Shown here piece by piece: positions 7,689 to 15,767 of a stretch of 37,111 bases of DNA. The notes under the pieces are model-generated. The model did no database searches and had not been told where the DNA came from. It saw only the letters and a list, made by a program, of their open reading frames with translations. Positions within the stretch are counted from its first letter, which is position 1; each line of letters begins with the position of its first letter. Made by a program: the position numbers and the translations under genes. This DNA comes from Flavobacteriales bacterium (GTDB taxonomy: Bacteria; Bacteroidota; Bacteroidia; Flavobacteriales_F; PHOS-HE28), in contig JAHDVX010000027.1 of the NCBI GenBank assembly GCA_023382455.1, forward strand, positions 9,776 through 46,886, given 5' to 3'.

Positions 7689-8633
7689 ATGCCCGACCAC
7701 CGCAGCTTGATCGATCAGCGCATTGCAGCTTGGGCCAAGGCCTTGCCTTCGGATGGCCTCTACGCGCCGATGGCCTATCTGATGGGCTTGCCCGCAAAGC
7801 GCATCCGGCCGTTGCTGGTGCTGATGGCCTGTGAACTTTTTGGCGGAAAGCCGGAGGACGCCCTGGACGAGGCCCTGGGCATCGAGCTCTTTCACAACTT
7901 CACCTTGATGCACGACGACATCATGGATGCCGCGCCCCTGCGCCGCGGGCAGCCTACTGTGCATGCGAAGTGGAACGTGAACACGGCCATCCTCAGCGGC
8001 GACGCCATGCTGGTGAAGGCCTACCAGCTGATGGCCCGGCGACCGGCCGTGGCGGCCATCTTCAGCGAACATGCCTTGGGTGTGTGCGAGGGCCAGCAGC
8101 TGGACATGGACTTCGAGCAGCGCGAACATGTGTCCGTGGCGGACTACCGGGAGATGATTCGCCTGAAGACCGCCGTGCTGGTGAGCGGCGCCCTGCGCAT
8201 CGGTGCCACCATCGCAGGTGCGGCTACGGACGACGTGCGGCTCATCGGCGCCTTCGGCGAGCACCTCGGCCTGGCCTTCCAGCTGCGCGACGACCTGCTG
8301 GACGCCTTCGGCGACCCCACCAAGACCGGCAAGCAGCAGGGCGGCGACCTCCTGGCCGGCAAGAAGACCTTCCTGCTGATCCGCGGCCTGGAGTTGAGCG
8401 CCGAGCAAGGGCGCGATGCCTTGCCGGCGGAACTGGCCAAGCCCTCCGCTCGGCGCGATGTGCCGCGCATGCTGGCCGAACTGGAAACCTTGGGCGTGCG
8501 CCACGAAGCCGAGCGCGCCGTGCAAAGGGAGGAACAACAGGCCGCAGCATCCTTGGACGCCATTGCCGTGGACGAAGCCCGCAAGGCCTCGCTCCGCACG
8601 CTTTCGGCGCAGCTGATGGGGAGGAGCTACTGA
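7689..8633 (+). CDS. Polyprenyl synthetase family protein (isoprenyl diphosphate synthase)
   Basis: The 314-residue cytoplasmic prenyltransferase condenses isopentenyl diphosphate with allylic diphosphates. The first aspartate-rich motif is DDIMD at about 76-80 (LMHDDIMDAAPLRRGQPTVH). The second is DDLLD at about 201-205 (FQLRDDLLDAFGD). The KRIRP segment near 38-41 supplies basic residues for diphosphate binding. Product chain length (farnesyl, geranylgeranyl or longer) cannot be settled by reading. F71, five residues before the first aspartate, is at the position that often limits chain length. The gene stands alone and converges with the epimerase gene downstream. Confidence 0.92.
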   Translation: MPDHRSLIDQRIAAWAKALPSDGLYAPMAYLMGLPAKRIRPLLVLMACELFGGKPEDALDEALGIELFHNFTLMHDDIMDAAPLRRGQPTVHAKWNVNTAILSGDAMLVKAYQLMARRPAVAAIFSEHALGVCEGQQLDMDFEQREHVSVADYREMIRLKTAVLVSGALRIGATIAGAATDDVRLIGAFGEHLGLAFQLRDDLLDAFGDPTKTGKQQGGDLLAGKKTFLLIRGLELSAEQGRDALPAELAKPSARRDVPRMLAELETLGVRHEAERAVQREEQQAAASLDAIAVDEARKASLRTLSAQLMGRSY

Positions 8634-8749
8634 GGAAAGGGTTGCTGTTGCCGGATTGAAGTGCGACCTTCACCGGGGAGGTGCTCAAGCACACGAGCGG
8701 GCTGTCGCAAAGCCCCCACGTGACGCGCGCGCGATCCAGGGGAATGGAC

Positions 8750-9652
8750 TCAAGACAACAGATCCTTCAACGCTCCCTCCAACCTCGCATACCGGAACGC
8801 AAATCCACTGCCCACCAGCTTGGCGTTGGATGCCCGTGCGCCTTCCAGCAGCAGGCTGCTCATTTCGCCCAAGGCGGCGCGGAGCAGGAACCTCGGTAAG
8901 GCGGGTAGAAAGGCGGGCCGGTGCAGGGCCATGGCCAGTACGCGGGTGAAGGCTCGGTTGTCGGGTTGCTCCGGGGCCGCCACGTTGTAGGCGCCGTGCA
9001 GGTCGGCATGGCGGAGGGCGTGCAGGTAGGCTTGGGTGATGTCCGCGATGTGGACCCAGGGCATCCATTGGGTGCCGTTACCGAGCGGGGCGGCGAGGCC
9101 CCAGCGGGCGGGCAGGGCCAGCTTCGGCAATGCGCCGCCATCGCGGGCCAGCACGATGGGCGTGCGCAGCTTCACCACGCGGCAGTGCGGCGCCCACGCA
9201 TCGGCGGCGGCTTCCCAGGCTTGGGTCAGGCGGCCGATGGCATCGCTCCCGGGCCCATCACTTTCGGTGAAGACATGCTGCGTGGTCACCGCGCCATAGT
9301 AGTTGATCCCGCTGGCGCTGATGAAGCTCTTGGGAAAGGTGCCCGTCTGCTCCGCGGCTTTTCGCAACAGGTCGGCTGCGCCGCTGCGGCTGGCATGGAG
9401 CTCGCGCATGCGTCCGGCGGTCCAGCGTTTTTGCGCGATGCTGGCCCCGCTGAGGTGGATCACATGGTCCACGCCCTGCAACGCGGCGGGGTCCACGGTG
9501 CCTCGGGCGATGTCCCAGGCAAACCGGGGCACGGGTGCTCCAAGCCGGGGCGTGCGGCTGAGGTGCCGCACCTGGAAGCCCTCGGCCAGCAAGAGTTGCG
9601 TGAGGTGCGTGCCGATCAAGCCGCTGCCACCGGTAATCAGCACCGTGGCCAT
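8750..9652 (-). CDS. TIGR01777-family NAD(P)-binding epimerase
   Basis: The 300-residue extended-SDR protein opens with a Rossmann signature (MATVLITGGSGLIG, GxxGxxG at 8-14). It continues with the family pattern VDHVIHLSGASIAQKRWT, SASGINYYG and WEAAADAW. PWVHIADITQAYLHAL follows, and a C-terminal DUF1731-type tail (PRFLLRAALGEMSSLLLEGA). The family is typified by E. coli YfcH and human SDR39U1; its substrate is unknown. The start at 9652 is chosen because the Rossmann strand begins there. It lies 7 nt after the stop of the secreted-protein gene at 9660, so the two are probably co-transcribed. Confidence 0.92.
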   Translation of the reverse strand: MATVLITGGSGLIGTHLTQLLLAEGFQVRHLSRTPRLGAPVPRFAWDIARGTVDPAALQGVDHVIHLSGASIAQKRWTAGRMRELHASRSGAADLLRKAAEQTGTFPKSFISASGINYYGAVTTQHVFTESDGPGSDAIGRLTQAWEAAADAWAPHCRVVKLRTPIVLARDGGALPKLALPARWGLAAPLGNGTQWMPWVHIADITQAYLHALRHADLHGAYNVAAPEQPDNRAFTRVLAMALHRPAFLPALPRFLLRAALGEMSSLLLEGARASNAKLVGSGFAFRYARLEGALKDLLS

Positions 9653-9659
9653 GATCGGC

Positions 9660-10532
9660 TCAGCGCGATTGCTCCAGCACGCGGAAGTCGTCCTGGATGA
9701 AGCCCATCTTTTTGTCGTAGAGGGCGGCCTCATCGCGCTGGTACATCAGCTCGCCGGTGCTGGCGTTGAACACGCGGCGGAAGCACCACTTCGTCTTGTA
9801 TTCGCCGGTGATCACCACGTCGGCCACGCACACGCCGGGCTGGCCCTTGCTGGCGGCGGCCATCAGTTGCGAGAGGTCCATGAGCTTCACCTCGTGGGTG
9901 TAGGTGGCCTTGATTGCGGCCAGGTCCGGCAGGCTCTTGTCCAACTGGTCCTTGGCCACCCACAGCTCCATGTCCTTGATCAGGCGGTTGCGGCCGGCGT
10001 AGAGGCGGTCGGCTGTGGCCTTGTCGGTGATCTTCCCGGTCTCCACCTGCTTCAGGTAGTCCTGCAGGTTCTTCACGTACACGTTGAGCATGGCGCTGCC
10101 ACCGTTGTCCAGCAGCTTGGCGTCTATCATGATGGAGGCGAGCTCCTGTTCGGGCGGCAGGTTGGTGAGGGCGTTGTCCTCCACGGTGAGCTGCTCGCCC
10201 TTCTTCATCTTCCAGCCTTGCACCAGGGCCAGGAAGGTGGCGGCATGCTTCTCCGCATCGGTCTTGCGTACCTTCACCAGGTAGGTCTTCGTGGGGTCCA
10301 GGGGCGCGGTCACCAGGTCGGTGATGCTGCCGAAGTCCGTGCTGGAGGTGAATTTCCAGTTGGCCTTCACGGCGTTCATCAGTTCGCTGTTGAAGGGGCT
10401 GTCGCCGGCATCGCGGAGCACGATGGTGGAGGATCCCTTGGCGGCGGCGATGGCCTTTTTGTCGAAGGTGCCGTATTGGGCATTGGCGGCGATGGCCACG
10501 GAGAGGGCGGAGAGAACAAGGAACTTGCGCAT
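9660..10532 (-). CDS. Secreted protein of unknown function
   Basis: The 290-residue product has a clear signal peptide (MRKFLVLSALSVAIAANAQ, cleavage near residue 19). The mature part is mixed alpha/beta. It has a lysine-rich first half (STIVLRDAGDSPFNSELMNA, then AVKANWKFTSS) and a repeated NVYVKNLQDYLKQVE-type helix region. A C-terminal segment has VADVVITGEYKTKWCFRRVF and ASTGELMYQRDEA. I do not recognise a named family. It is probably periplasmic or surface-exposed. It leads a two-gene unit with the epimerase. The start at 10532 gives the signal peptide; the longer open frame upstream is shadow. Confidence 0.8.
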   Translation of the reverse strand: MRKFLVLSALSVAIAANAQYGTFDKKAIAAAKGSSTIVLRDAGDSPFNSELMNAVKANWKFTSSTDFGSITDLVTAPLDPTKTYLVKVRKTDAEKHAATFLALVQGWKMKKGEQLTVEDNALTNLPPEQELASIMIDAKLLDNGGSAMLNVYVKNLQDYLKQVETGKITDKATADRLYAGRNRLIKDMELWVAKDQLDKSLPDLAAIKATYTHEVKLMDLSQLMAAASKGQPGVCVADVVITGEYKTKWCFRRVFNASTGELMYQRDEAALYDKKMGFIQDDFRVLEQSR

Positions 10533-10609
10533 CAGGTCTGTTGGCGGGTTGAAGGATGGGGCCGGGGCCGGATGCGGGCATCCGTTGCCGGGCGTTCGGC
10601 TGTCGCCTG

Positions 10610-10617
10610 CGAAAATA
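10610..10617 (-). promoter_or_regulatory. Candidate -7 box (TATTTTCG) for the secreted-protein gene
   Basis: Read on the minus strand this matches TAnnTTTG at all but one base. It sits 77 nt before the ATG at 10532. It lies back to back with a plus-strand -7-like box at 10633-10640. No well-placed -33 TTG was seen. Confidence 0.3.
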
Positions 10618-10632
10618 GTGCCGCACCTGTCC

Positions 10633-10640
10633 CACCTTTG
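10633..10640 (+). promoter_or_regulatory. Candidate -7 box (CACCTTTG) for the small unknown gene
   Basis: One base differs from TAnnTTTG. It ends 17 nt before the ATG at 10658, which would give a very short leader. The same CACCTTTG sequence occurs before the RND exporter gene. Confidence 0.35.
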
Positions 10641-10657
10641 GCAGCCGGGGGCATGCG

Positions 10658-11020
10658 ATGAACGGTGAACTGTCGAAAACGGATGACGGCGCAGGCCTGC
10701 GGAAGCGGCTGGACGAGGCCGTGGTGCTGGCCCGCACGGTGGAGCAGCTGCGCAAGGACCTGCGCGAGGATGGCCTGCAATTGCCCGTGGTGGGCGAGGG
10801 GGCCTTTGAGGAATTGCGTGCCCAGGTGTCGGCCGTGGTGGCGGAGCGCGAGCGGGAAGGTGCACATGCCTTCGGCCTGGTGGTGAACCGCGTGGACCTC
10901 ACCGAGGCCCAGGTGCAAGGGGCCATGGCCGCCGAAGGGCTTCACGGCCTGGCCGGCGCCATCGTGCTGCGCTGCCTGCAGAAGGTGCTGAGCCGGATGC
11001 GCTATGCCGGGCTGGCCTAG
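10658..11020 (+). CDS. Small conserved-looking protein of unknown function
   Basis: This 120-residue soluble protein has no signal peptide or membrane segment. The first half is a charged, coiled-coil-like helix (LRKRLDEAVVLARTVEQLRK). The second half has an EGAFEELRAQVSAVVAEREREG helix pair and ends in a helix rich in aliphatic and basic residues (LRCLQKVLSRMRYAG). The composition is protein-like and the gene occupies the only open space between two well-supported genes. I do not recognise a family. It could be a small regulatory or structural factor, but nothing in the sequence shows that. Confidence 0.6.
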   Translation: MNGELSKTDDGAGLRKRLDEAVVLARTVEQLRKDLREDGLQLPVVGEGAFEELRAQVSAVVAEREREGAHAFGLVVNRVDLTEAQVQGAMAAEGLHGLAGAIVLRCLQKVLSRMRYAGLA

Positions 11021-11155
11021 CGGGGCGATCCGCCGGAAGGTGCGGTAACGGCTTGAAGGGCAAGGTGCAACAGCGGACGTGGAGCTGACAAGGATCAGCT
11101 TGTGGATGGGGAACACCACAGGGGTTTCGTCCGTAGCAAAGCCGGGATCGGTGGC

Positions 11156-11163
11156 TACCTTTG
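11156..11163 (+). promoter_or_regulatory. -7 box (TACCTTTG) of the sucA promoter
   Basis: Exact match to the Bacteroidota primary sigma -7 consensus TAnnTTTG, ending 24 nt before the sucA ATG at 11188. A -33 element at the usual 19-22 nt distance is not obvious, although TTTCG lies at 11125-11129. Confidence 0.6.
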
Positions 11164-11187
11164 TGCCCCGGTTTCCCACGCCCGGCC

Positions 11188-13995
11188 ATGGACCAGAACA
11201 AGTTCCTAAGCAACCTCGATCCCGGCGCGCTAGACGGGATCTACCAGCAGTATCAATCCGACCCCTCCTCGGTTTCCCCGGACTGGGCCCGTTTTTTTGA
11301 GGGGTTCGACCTGGCCCGCACGCACTATCCCGAGCTGCCGGGTCGGCCGTTGGCGGGGGGCGGAGCGGGCAGCGAGCAGTTGGCCAAGGAGTTCAAGGTG
11401 ATCGCCTTGATCAACGGCTACCGGGAGCGCGGGCACCTGTTCACCCAGACCAACCCGGTGCGCAACCGCCGCACCTATGAGCCCACGCTGGACCTGGAGA
11501 ACTTCGGCCTTTCGGCCGCGGACCTGGGGACGGAGTTCGATGCGGGGGCCGAGATCGGCATCGGGCGGGCCACCTTGGCGGCCATCGTGGACCATTTGAA
11601 GACCACGTACTGCCGCAGCATCGGTGCGGAATACCGCTTCATCCGCGATGTGGAGCGCACCCAATGGCTGCAGCAACGCATGGAGCGGGACCGCAACATG
11701 CCGTCCTTCACACTGGAGGAGAAAAAGGGCATCCTGCGGAAACTGGGGCAGGCCGTGGCCTTTGAGCGCTTCCTGGGCAAGAAGTTCATCGGCCAGAAAC
11801 GCTTCAGCCTGGAAGGCGGCGAAACGCTGATCCCCGCATTGGACACCGTGATCGAGCACGGGGCCGGCGAGCACGGCGTCACGGACATCGTGATCGGCAT
11901 GGCGCACCGCGGCCGCCTGAACGTGCTGGCCAACACCTTCAACAAGACGTACGAGTCCATCTTCGCCGACTTCGAGGGCCGGGACTACGAGGATGCCTTC
12001 GTGGAGGGCGACGTGAAGTACCACATGGGCTTCAACAGCTGTGTGATCACGCGCAAGGGCAAGGGGGTGAACTTGATCCTGTGCCCTAACCCCAGCCACC
12101 TGGAAAGCGTGGGTCCGGTGATGCAGGGCATTTCCCGTGCCTTGATCGAGCAGGACAAGGGCTTCGACCCCAAGGGCCTGTGCCCAGTGATCATCCACGG
12201 CGACGCGGCCATCGCAGGCCAGGGCGTGGTGTACGAACTGGTGCAGATGGCGCGCCTGAAGCCCTATTCCACCGGCGGCACGCTGCACGTGGTGGTAAAC
12301 AACCAGGTGGGCTTCACCACCAACTACATCGACGGGCGCAGCAGCACCTATTGCACGGACGTGGCCAAGGTGACGCAGTGCCCGGTGTTCCATGTGAACG
12401 GGGACGACGCCGAGGCCGTGTGCCACGTGATGAAGCTGGCGCTCGACTTCCGCCAACGCTTCCAAAGCGATGTCTTCATCGACCTGCTGGGCTACCGCAA
12501 GCACGGCCACAACGAGGGCGACGAGCCCAAGTTCACCCAGCCCCTGCTTTACAAGGCCATCGCCACGCACAAGGACCCCCGGGCCATCTACAGCGAGAAA
12601 CTGCTGGCCAGCGGGGCCATCGAAGCCAGCCTGGCCGAGGAGATGGAGGAGCGCTTCAACCAGCTGCTGCAGGACCGCCTGGCGGAATCCAAGGAGCTGC
12701 CCAAGGCCGTGATCACGTCCTTCCTGGCCGACCGTTGGATGGGCATGAAGCGGGCTTCCGACGAAGACCTGCTGCGCAGCCCCGCCACCGGGGTGAAGAG
12801 GGAATTGCTGCTGAAGATCGCCGCCAAGCTGGCCGAGGTGCCTGCGGGGAAGAAGTTCTTCAACAAGCTGGAACGCATCCTGCACGAACGTGCCACGATG
12901 GTGGCGGAGGACCGCCTGGACTGGGGCATGGGCGAACTGCTCGCATACGGAACCCTGCTCTGCGAGGGCCATCCGGTGCGCCTCACCGGCCAGGACGTGG
13001 AGCGCGGCACCTTCAGCCACCGCCACGCCGTGGTGAAGGTGGAGGACAGCGAGGAGGAATACATCCACCTCAAGCACCTGCAACCAGGCCAGGCCTTGAT
13101 GCAGATCTACAACTCACCGCTGAACGAGTATGCGGTGCTCGGCTTTGAATACGGCTATGCCTTCGCCACGCCCCGCGGGCTCACCCTCTGGGAGGCTCAG
13201 TTCGGCGACTTCGCCAACGGTGCGCAGATCATCATGGACCAGTACCTCAGCGCGGCCGAGGAGAAGTGGAACACGATGAACGGCCTTGTGCTCCTGCTGC
13301 CGCACGGCTACGAAGGGCAGGGGGCCGAGCACAGCAGCGCACGCCTGGAGCGCTTCCTGCAGCAATGCGCGGAAGGCAACATGGTGGTGGCCAACGCCAC
13401 CACGCCCGCCAACTTCTTCCACCTGCTTCGCCGGCAGGTGGCGTGGCCGTTCCGCAAGCCCCTGGTGGTGTTCAGCCCCAAGAGCCTGCTGCGGCACCCG
13501 CGCTGCATCAGCCGATTGGACGAACTGGCCCAGGGATGCTTCCAGGAGCTGCTGGACGACCCGACGGCCGATCCGGCCAAGGTGGGCACGCTGATCCTGT
13601 GCCAGGGCAAGGTGTATTACGAGCTGCTGGAGCGCAAGGAGGAGCTGGGTGCGGAGGACGTGGCCTTGGTCCGCATCGAGCAGCTGCATCCGTTGCCGTT
13701 GCCGCAATTGGAGGCGCTCTTCAAGCGCTATGCCGGCGCGGAAGTGCGTTGGGTCCAGGAGGAGCCGGAGAACATGGGCGCGGCCGCCTACATGCAGCTG
13801 CACCTGTCCACCGTGCCGGGCGCACCCGCCCCGGGGACCCTGCGCGTGGTGGCCCGCTATGCCAGCGGCGCCCCGGCCACGGGCAGTGGCATCCGCAGCG
13901 CCGCGCAGCAGCAACGGGTCATGGAGGAGGCCTTCGCGGACCGCAAGGTGCCCGCCGCCGCCACCAAGCGTACCAAAACCAAGGTGCGGGCCTGA
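11188..13995 (+). CDS. sucA: 2-oxoglutarate dehydrogenase E1 component
   Basis: The 935-residue thiamin-diphosphate enzyme decarboxylates 2-oxoglutarate in the TCA cycle and passes the succinyl group to the E2 lipoyl arm. The N-terminal E1o segment is present (FLSNLDPGALDGIYQQYQSD, then WARFFEGF). Active-site signatures are GMAHRGRLNVLAN (about 238-250), VVVNNQVGFTTNYIDGRSS and GYRKHGHNEGDEPKFTQP. A DRLDWGMGELLAYGTLL segment opens the pyrimidine-binding domain, and the C-terminal E1 domain ends in a lysine-rich tail. Length is normal for the family. The frame is open upstream, but the ATG at 11188 matches the conserved N-terminus. sucB follows 81 nt downstream; no E3 (lpd) gene is in the window. 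Confidence 0.97.
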   Translation: MDQNKFLSNLDPGALDGIYQQYQSDPSSVSPDWARFFEGFDLARTHYPELPGRPLAGGGAGSEQLAKEFKVIALINGYRERGHLFTQTNPVRNRRTYEPTLDLENFGLSAADLGTEFDAGAEIGIGRATLAAIVDHLKTTYCRSIGAEYRFIRDVERTQWLQQRMERDRNMPSFTLEEKKGILRKLGQAVAFERFLGKKFIGQKRFSLEGGETLIPALDTVIEHGAGEHGVTDIVIGMAHRGRLNVLANTFNKTYESIFADFEGRDYEDAFVEGDVKYHMGFNSCVITRKGKGVNLILCPNPSHLESVGPVMQGISRALIEQDKGFDPKGLCPVIIHGDAAIAGQGVVYELVQMARLKPYSTGGTLHVVVNNQVGFTTNYIDGRSSTYCTDVAKVTQCPVFHVNGDDAEAVCHVMKLALDFRQRFQSDVFIDLLGYRKHGHNEGDEPKFTQPLLYKAIATHKDPRAIYSEKLLASGAIEASLAEEMEERFNQLLQDRLAESKELPKAVITSFLADRWMGMKRASDEDLLRSPATGVKRELLLKIAAKLAEVPAGKKFFNKLERILHERATMVAEDRLDWGMGELLAYGTLLCEGHPVRLTGQDVERGTFSHRHAVVKVEDSEEEYIHLKHLQPGQALMQIYNSPLNEYAVLGFEYGYAFATPRGLTLWEAQFGDFANGAQIIMDQYLSAAEEKWNTMNGLVLLLPHGYEGQGAEHSSARLERFLQQCAEGNMVVANATTPANFFHLLRRQVAWPFRKPLVVFSPKSLLRHPRCISRLDELAQGCFQELLDDPTADPAKVGTLILCQGKVYYELLERKEELGAEDVALVRIEQLHPLPLPQLEALFKRYAGAEVRWVQEEPENMGAAAYMQLHLSTVPGAPAPGTLRVVARYASGAPATGSGIRSAAQQQRVMEEAFADRKVPAAATKRTKTKVRA

Positions 13996-14076
13996 TGACG
14001 GCCCATGGTGGCGCAGGAAGTGCCGCCCGGGAGCCACGGAACCTTATGCCGACAAGCAAATACAACTCATTTCCAC

Positions 14077-15351
14077 ATGGCCGAGCTTGAAGTGAAAGTG
14101 CCCAGTCCCGGGGAAAGCATCAGTGAAGTGCGCATTGCGCAATGGCTGGTGGCCGACGGCGACGTAGTGAAGCGGGACCAGGTGATCGCGGAGGTGGACA
14201 GCGACAAGGCCACCTTGGAGATCAGTGCGGAGGAAGGTGGGAAGATCACCCTCCTGGCCAAGGCCGACGACACGGTGAACGTGGGCGACGTAGTGGCCAA
14301 GATCGATACGAGCGTCAAGCCGGCGAAGGACGCCCCGCGTAGCGTCGAGCCAACGGATCGGCCCGCTGCCGCAGCAGCCAAACCTGCGCCCACCCCGGCG
14401 CCTGTACCCGCACCATCGCCTGCACCTGCATCCAAGGCCCCGGCCCCTGCCCCTGCGGCCCACGCCACCCCGGTGGCCAAGGCCGTGATGGCGGACAAGG
14501 GCATCGCCGGCGACCAGGTGAAGGGCACCGGGCCCAACGGCCGCATCACCCGCAGCGACGTGGAGGCGTACATCGCGGGCGGCATGGCCGTTCCCGTGCA
14601 GATGAACGGATGGGGCGGCACGCGCAATTCCACCAGCACCAAGATGAGCACCTTGCGCAAGAAGGTGGCCGAGCGGCTGGTGAGCGTGAAGAACGAGACC
14701 GCCATGCTCACCACCTTCAACGAGGTGGACATGAGCGCGGTGATGGCCGTGCGCGACAAGTACAAGGACAAGTTCAAGGAGAAGTACGGCGTGAGCCTGG
14801 GCTTCATGTCCTTCTTCACCAAGGCCGTCACCGAGGCGCTGCGGCTGTACCCCAACATCAACGCGCAACTGGACGGTGAGAACATCGTCACCTTCGACTA
14901 CGCCGACATCGGCATCGCCGTGAGCTCACCCAAGGGCCTGATGGTACCGGTGGTGCGCAATGCGGAACGCATGGGCCTGGCGGAGATCGAGAAGGCGATC
15001 AAGGACCTGGCCATCAAGGCACGCGACGGAAAGCTCAGCCTGGCCGAGATGAGCGGGGGCACCTTCACCATCACCAACGGCGGCGTGTTCGGCAGCATGC
15101 TCAGCACGCCGATCATCAACCCGCCGCAAAGCGCAATCCTGGGCATGCACAACATTGTGGAGCGGCCCGTGGCCGTGAACGGCCAGGTGGTGGTGCGCCC
15201 GGTGATGTACGTGGCCTTGAGCTACGACCACCGCATCGTGGACGGTAAGGAAAGCGTGGGCTTCCTGTACAAGGTGAAGGAGATGCTGGAGGACCCCGCG
15301 AAGCTGGTGCTCGGCGGCAAGGACCCCGGCGCCGTGCTGGCGGGGCTGTAG
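14077..15351 (+). CDS. sucB: Dihydrolipoyllysine succinyltransferase (E2 of 2-oxoglutarate dehydrogenase)
   Basis: The 424-residue E2 core enzyme transfers the succinyl group from its lipoyl arm to CoA. The lipoyl domain is at 1-77, with the lipoylated lysine in DSDKATLE at K44. A long Ala/Pro linker (about 85-135) leads to an E3-binding domain (about 138-170: [20 protein letters not shown], then [10 protein letters not shown]). The catalytic domain ends with [20 protein letters not shown], giving H385 and D389 of the HxxxDG active site. The ATG at 14077 starts the lipoyl domain directly. It is expected to be co-expressed with sucA. Confidence 0.97.
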   Translation: MAELEVKVPSPGESISEVRIAQWLVADGDVVKRDQVIAEVDSDKATLEISAEEGGKITLLAKADDTVNVGDVVAKIDTSVKPAKDAPRSVEPTDRPAAAAAKPAPTPAPVPAPSPAPASKAPAPAPAAHATPVAKAVMADKGIAGDQVKGTGPNGRITRSDVEAYIAGGMAVPVQMNGWGGTRNSTSTKMSTLRKKVAERLVSVKNETAMLTTFNEVDMSAVMAVRDKYKDKFKEKYGVSLGFMSFFTKAVTEALRLYPNINAQLDGENIVTFDYADIGIAVSSPKGLMVPVVRNAERMGLAEIEKAIKDLAIKARDGKLSLAEMSGGTFTITNGGVFGSMLSTPIINPPQSAILGMHNIVERPVAVNGQVVVRPVMYVALSYDHRIVDGKESVGFLYKVKEMLEDPAKLVLGGKDPGAVLAGL

Positions 15352-15767
15352 GCGAGGTGGGCCGTCTTGGATCGAATGGAGGAAGCACCGCCGGTGATGT
15401 ACCGGCCGGTGCCTCTTCACATGTACCGGTCGCTACACTGATCGGAGCGCGACCTGTTTGCGCTTTTTAGCGGTTCCCCGTGCCAGGATCCGTGAAGAAT
15501 GGAAATCCTGCGGGGTGGATTTCAAGAGGACATCGCGTGGCAGGCCAACATGATCCTGTTGACAAGTGCCAGCCCACGCGGGAAGGGCGGGGGAAGCCAC
15601 GCGGCTATGTTTGGCGTGGCGGTTTACATCCTCGGAATGCAACGGCAGCCCGGCACGGGCGGATCGGGGATGATCGGTCCCGCGCCGGGCAAGGGCTACA
15701 GCCTTGGATCAAGGCAGTCCTGCCGTTCAAGACCCGGGATGCAAGCTTCCGAATACATAGCAGCTAC
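15352..15767 (+). other. 416-bp intergenic region before the adhesin operon
   Basis: The adhesin reading frame is open through most of this region, but it encodes low-complexity, shadow-like sequence and no signal peptide until 15768, so I treat it as untranslated. Just after sucB a bulged 11-bp hairpin at 15385-15412 (GCACCGCCGGT pairing with ACCGGCCGGTGC) could end sucB transcription, but it has no T-run. A TATGTTTG at 15606-15613 matches the TAnnTTTG -7 box exactly and would give a leader of about 150 nt. No -33 element at a normal distance was found. Nothing else is recognised. Confidence 0.5.
15606..15613 (+). promoter_or_regulatory. Candidate -7 box (TATGTTTG) of the adhesin operon
   Basis: Exact match to TAnnTTTG in the gap before the giant adhesin. 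It is 154 nt from the ATG at 15768. The lack of a -33 TTG at 19-22 nt lowers confidence. Confidence 0.35.

Noticed and set aside
8699-8715. Short hairpin GGGCT/AGCCC between the polyprenyl synthase and epimerase genes as a terminator
   Set aside because: The stem is only 5 bp, with a 7-base loop and no T-run on either strand.
15559-15613. A sigma-70-style TTGACA-like sequence (TTGACA at 15559-15564) with the TATGTTTG as its -10
   Set aside because: The two elements are over 40 nt apart, far beyond any functional spacing, and Bacteroidota use a different -33/-7 pattern.
15480-15767. N-terminal extension of the giant adhesin to the start of its open frame
   Set aside because: The extension has no signal peptide and would bury the real one (ending at GQAFA) nearly 100 residues inside the protein.
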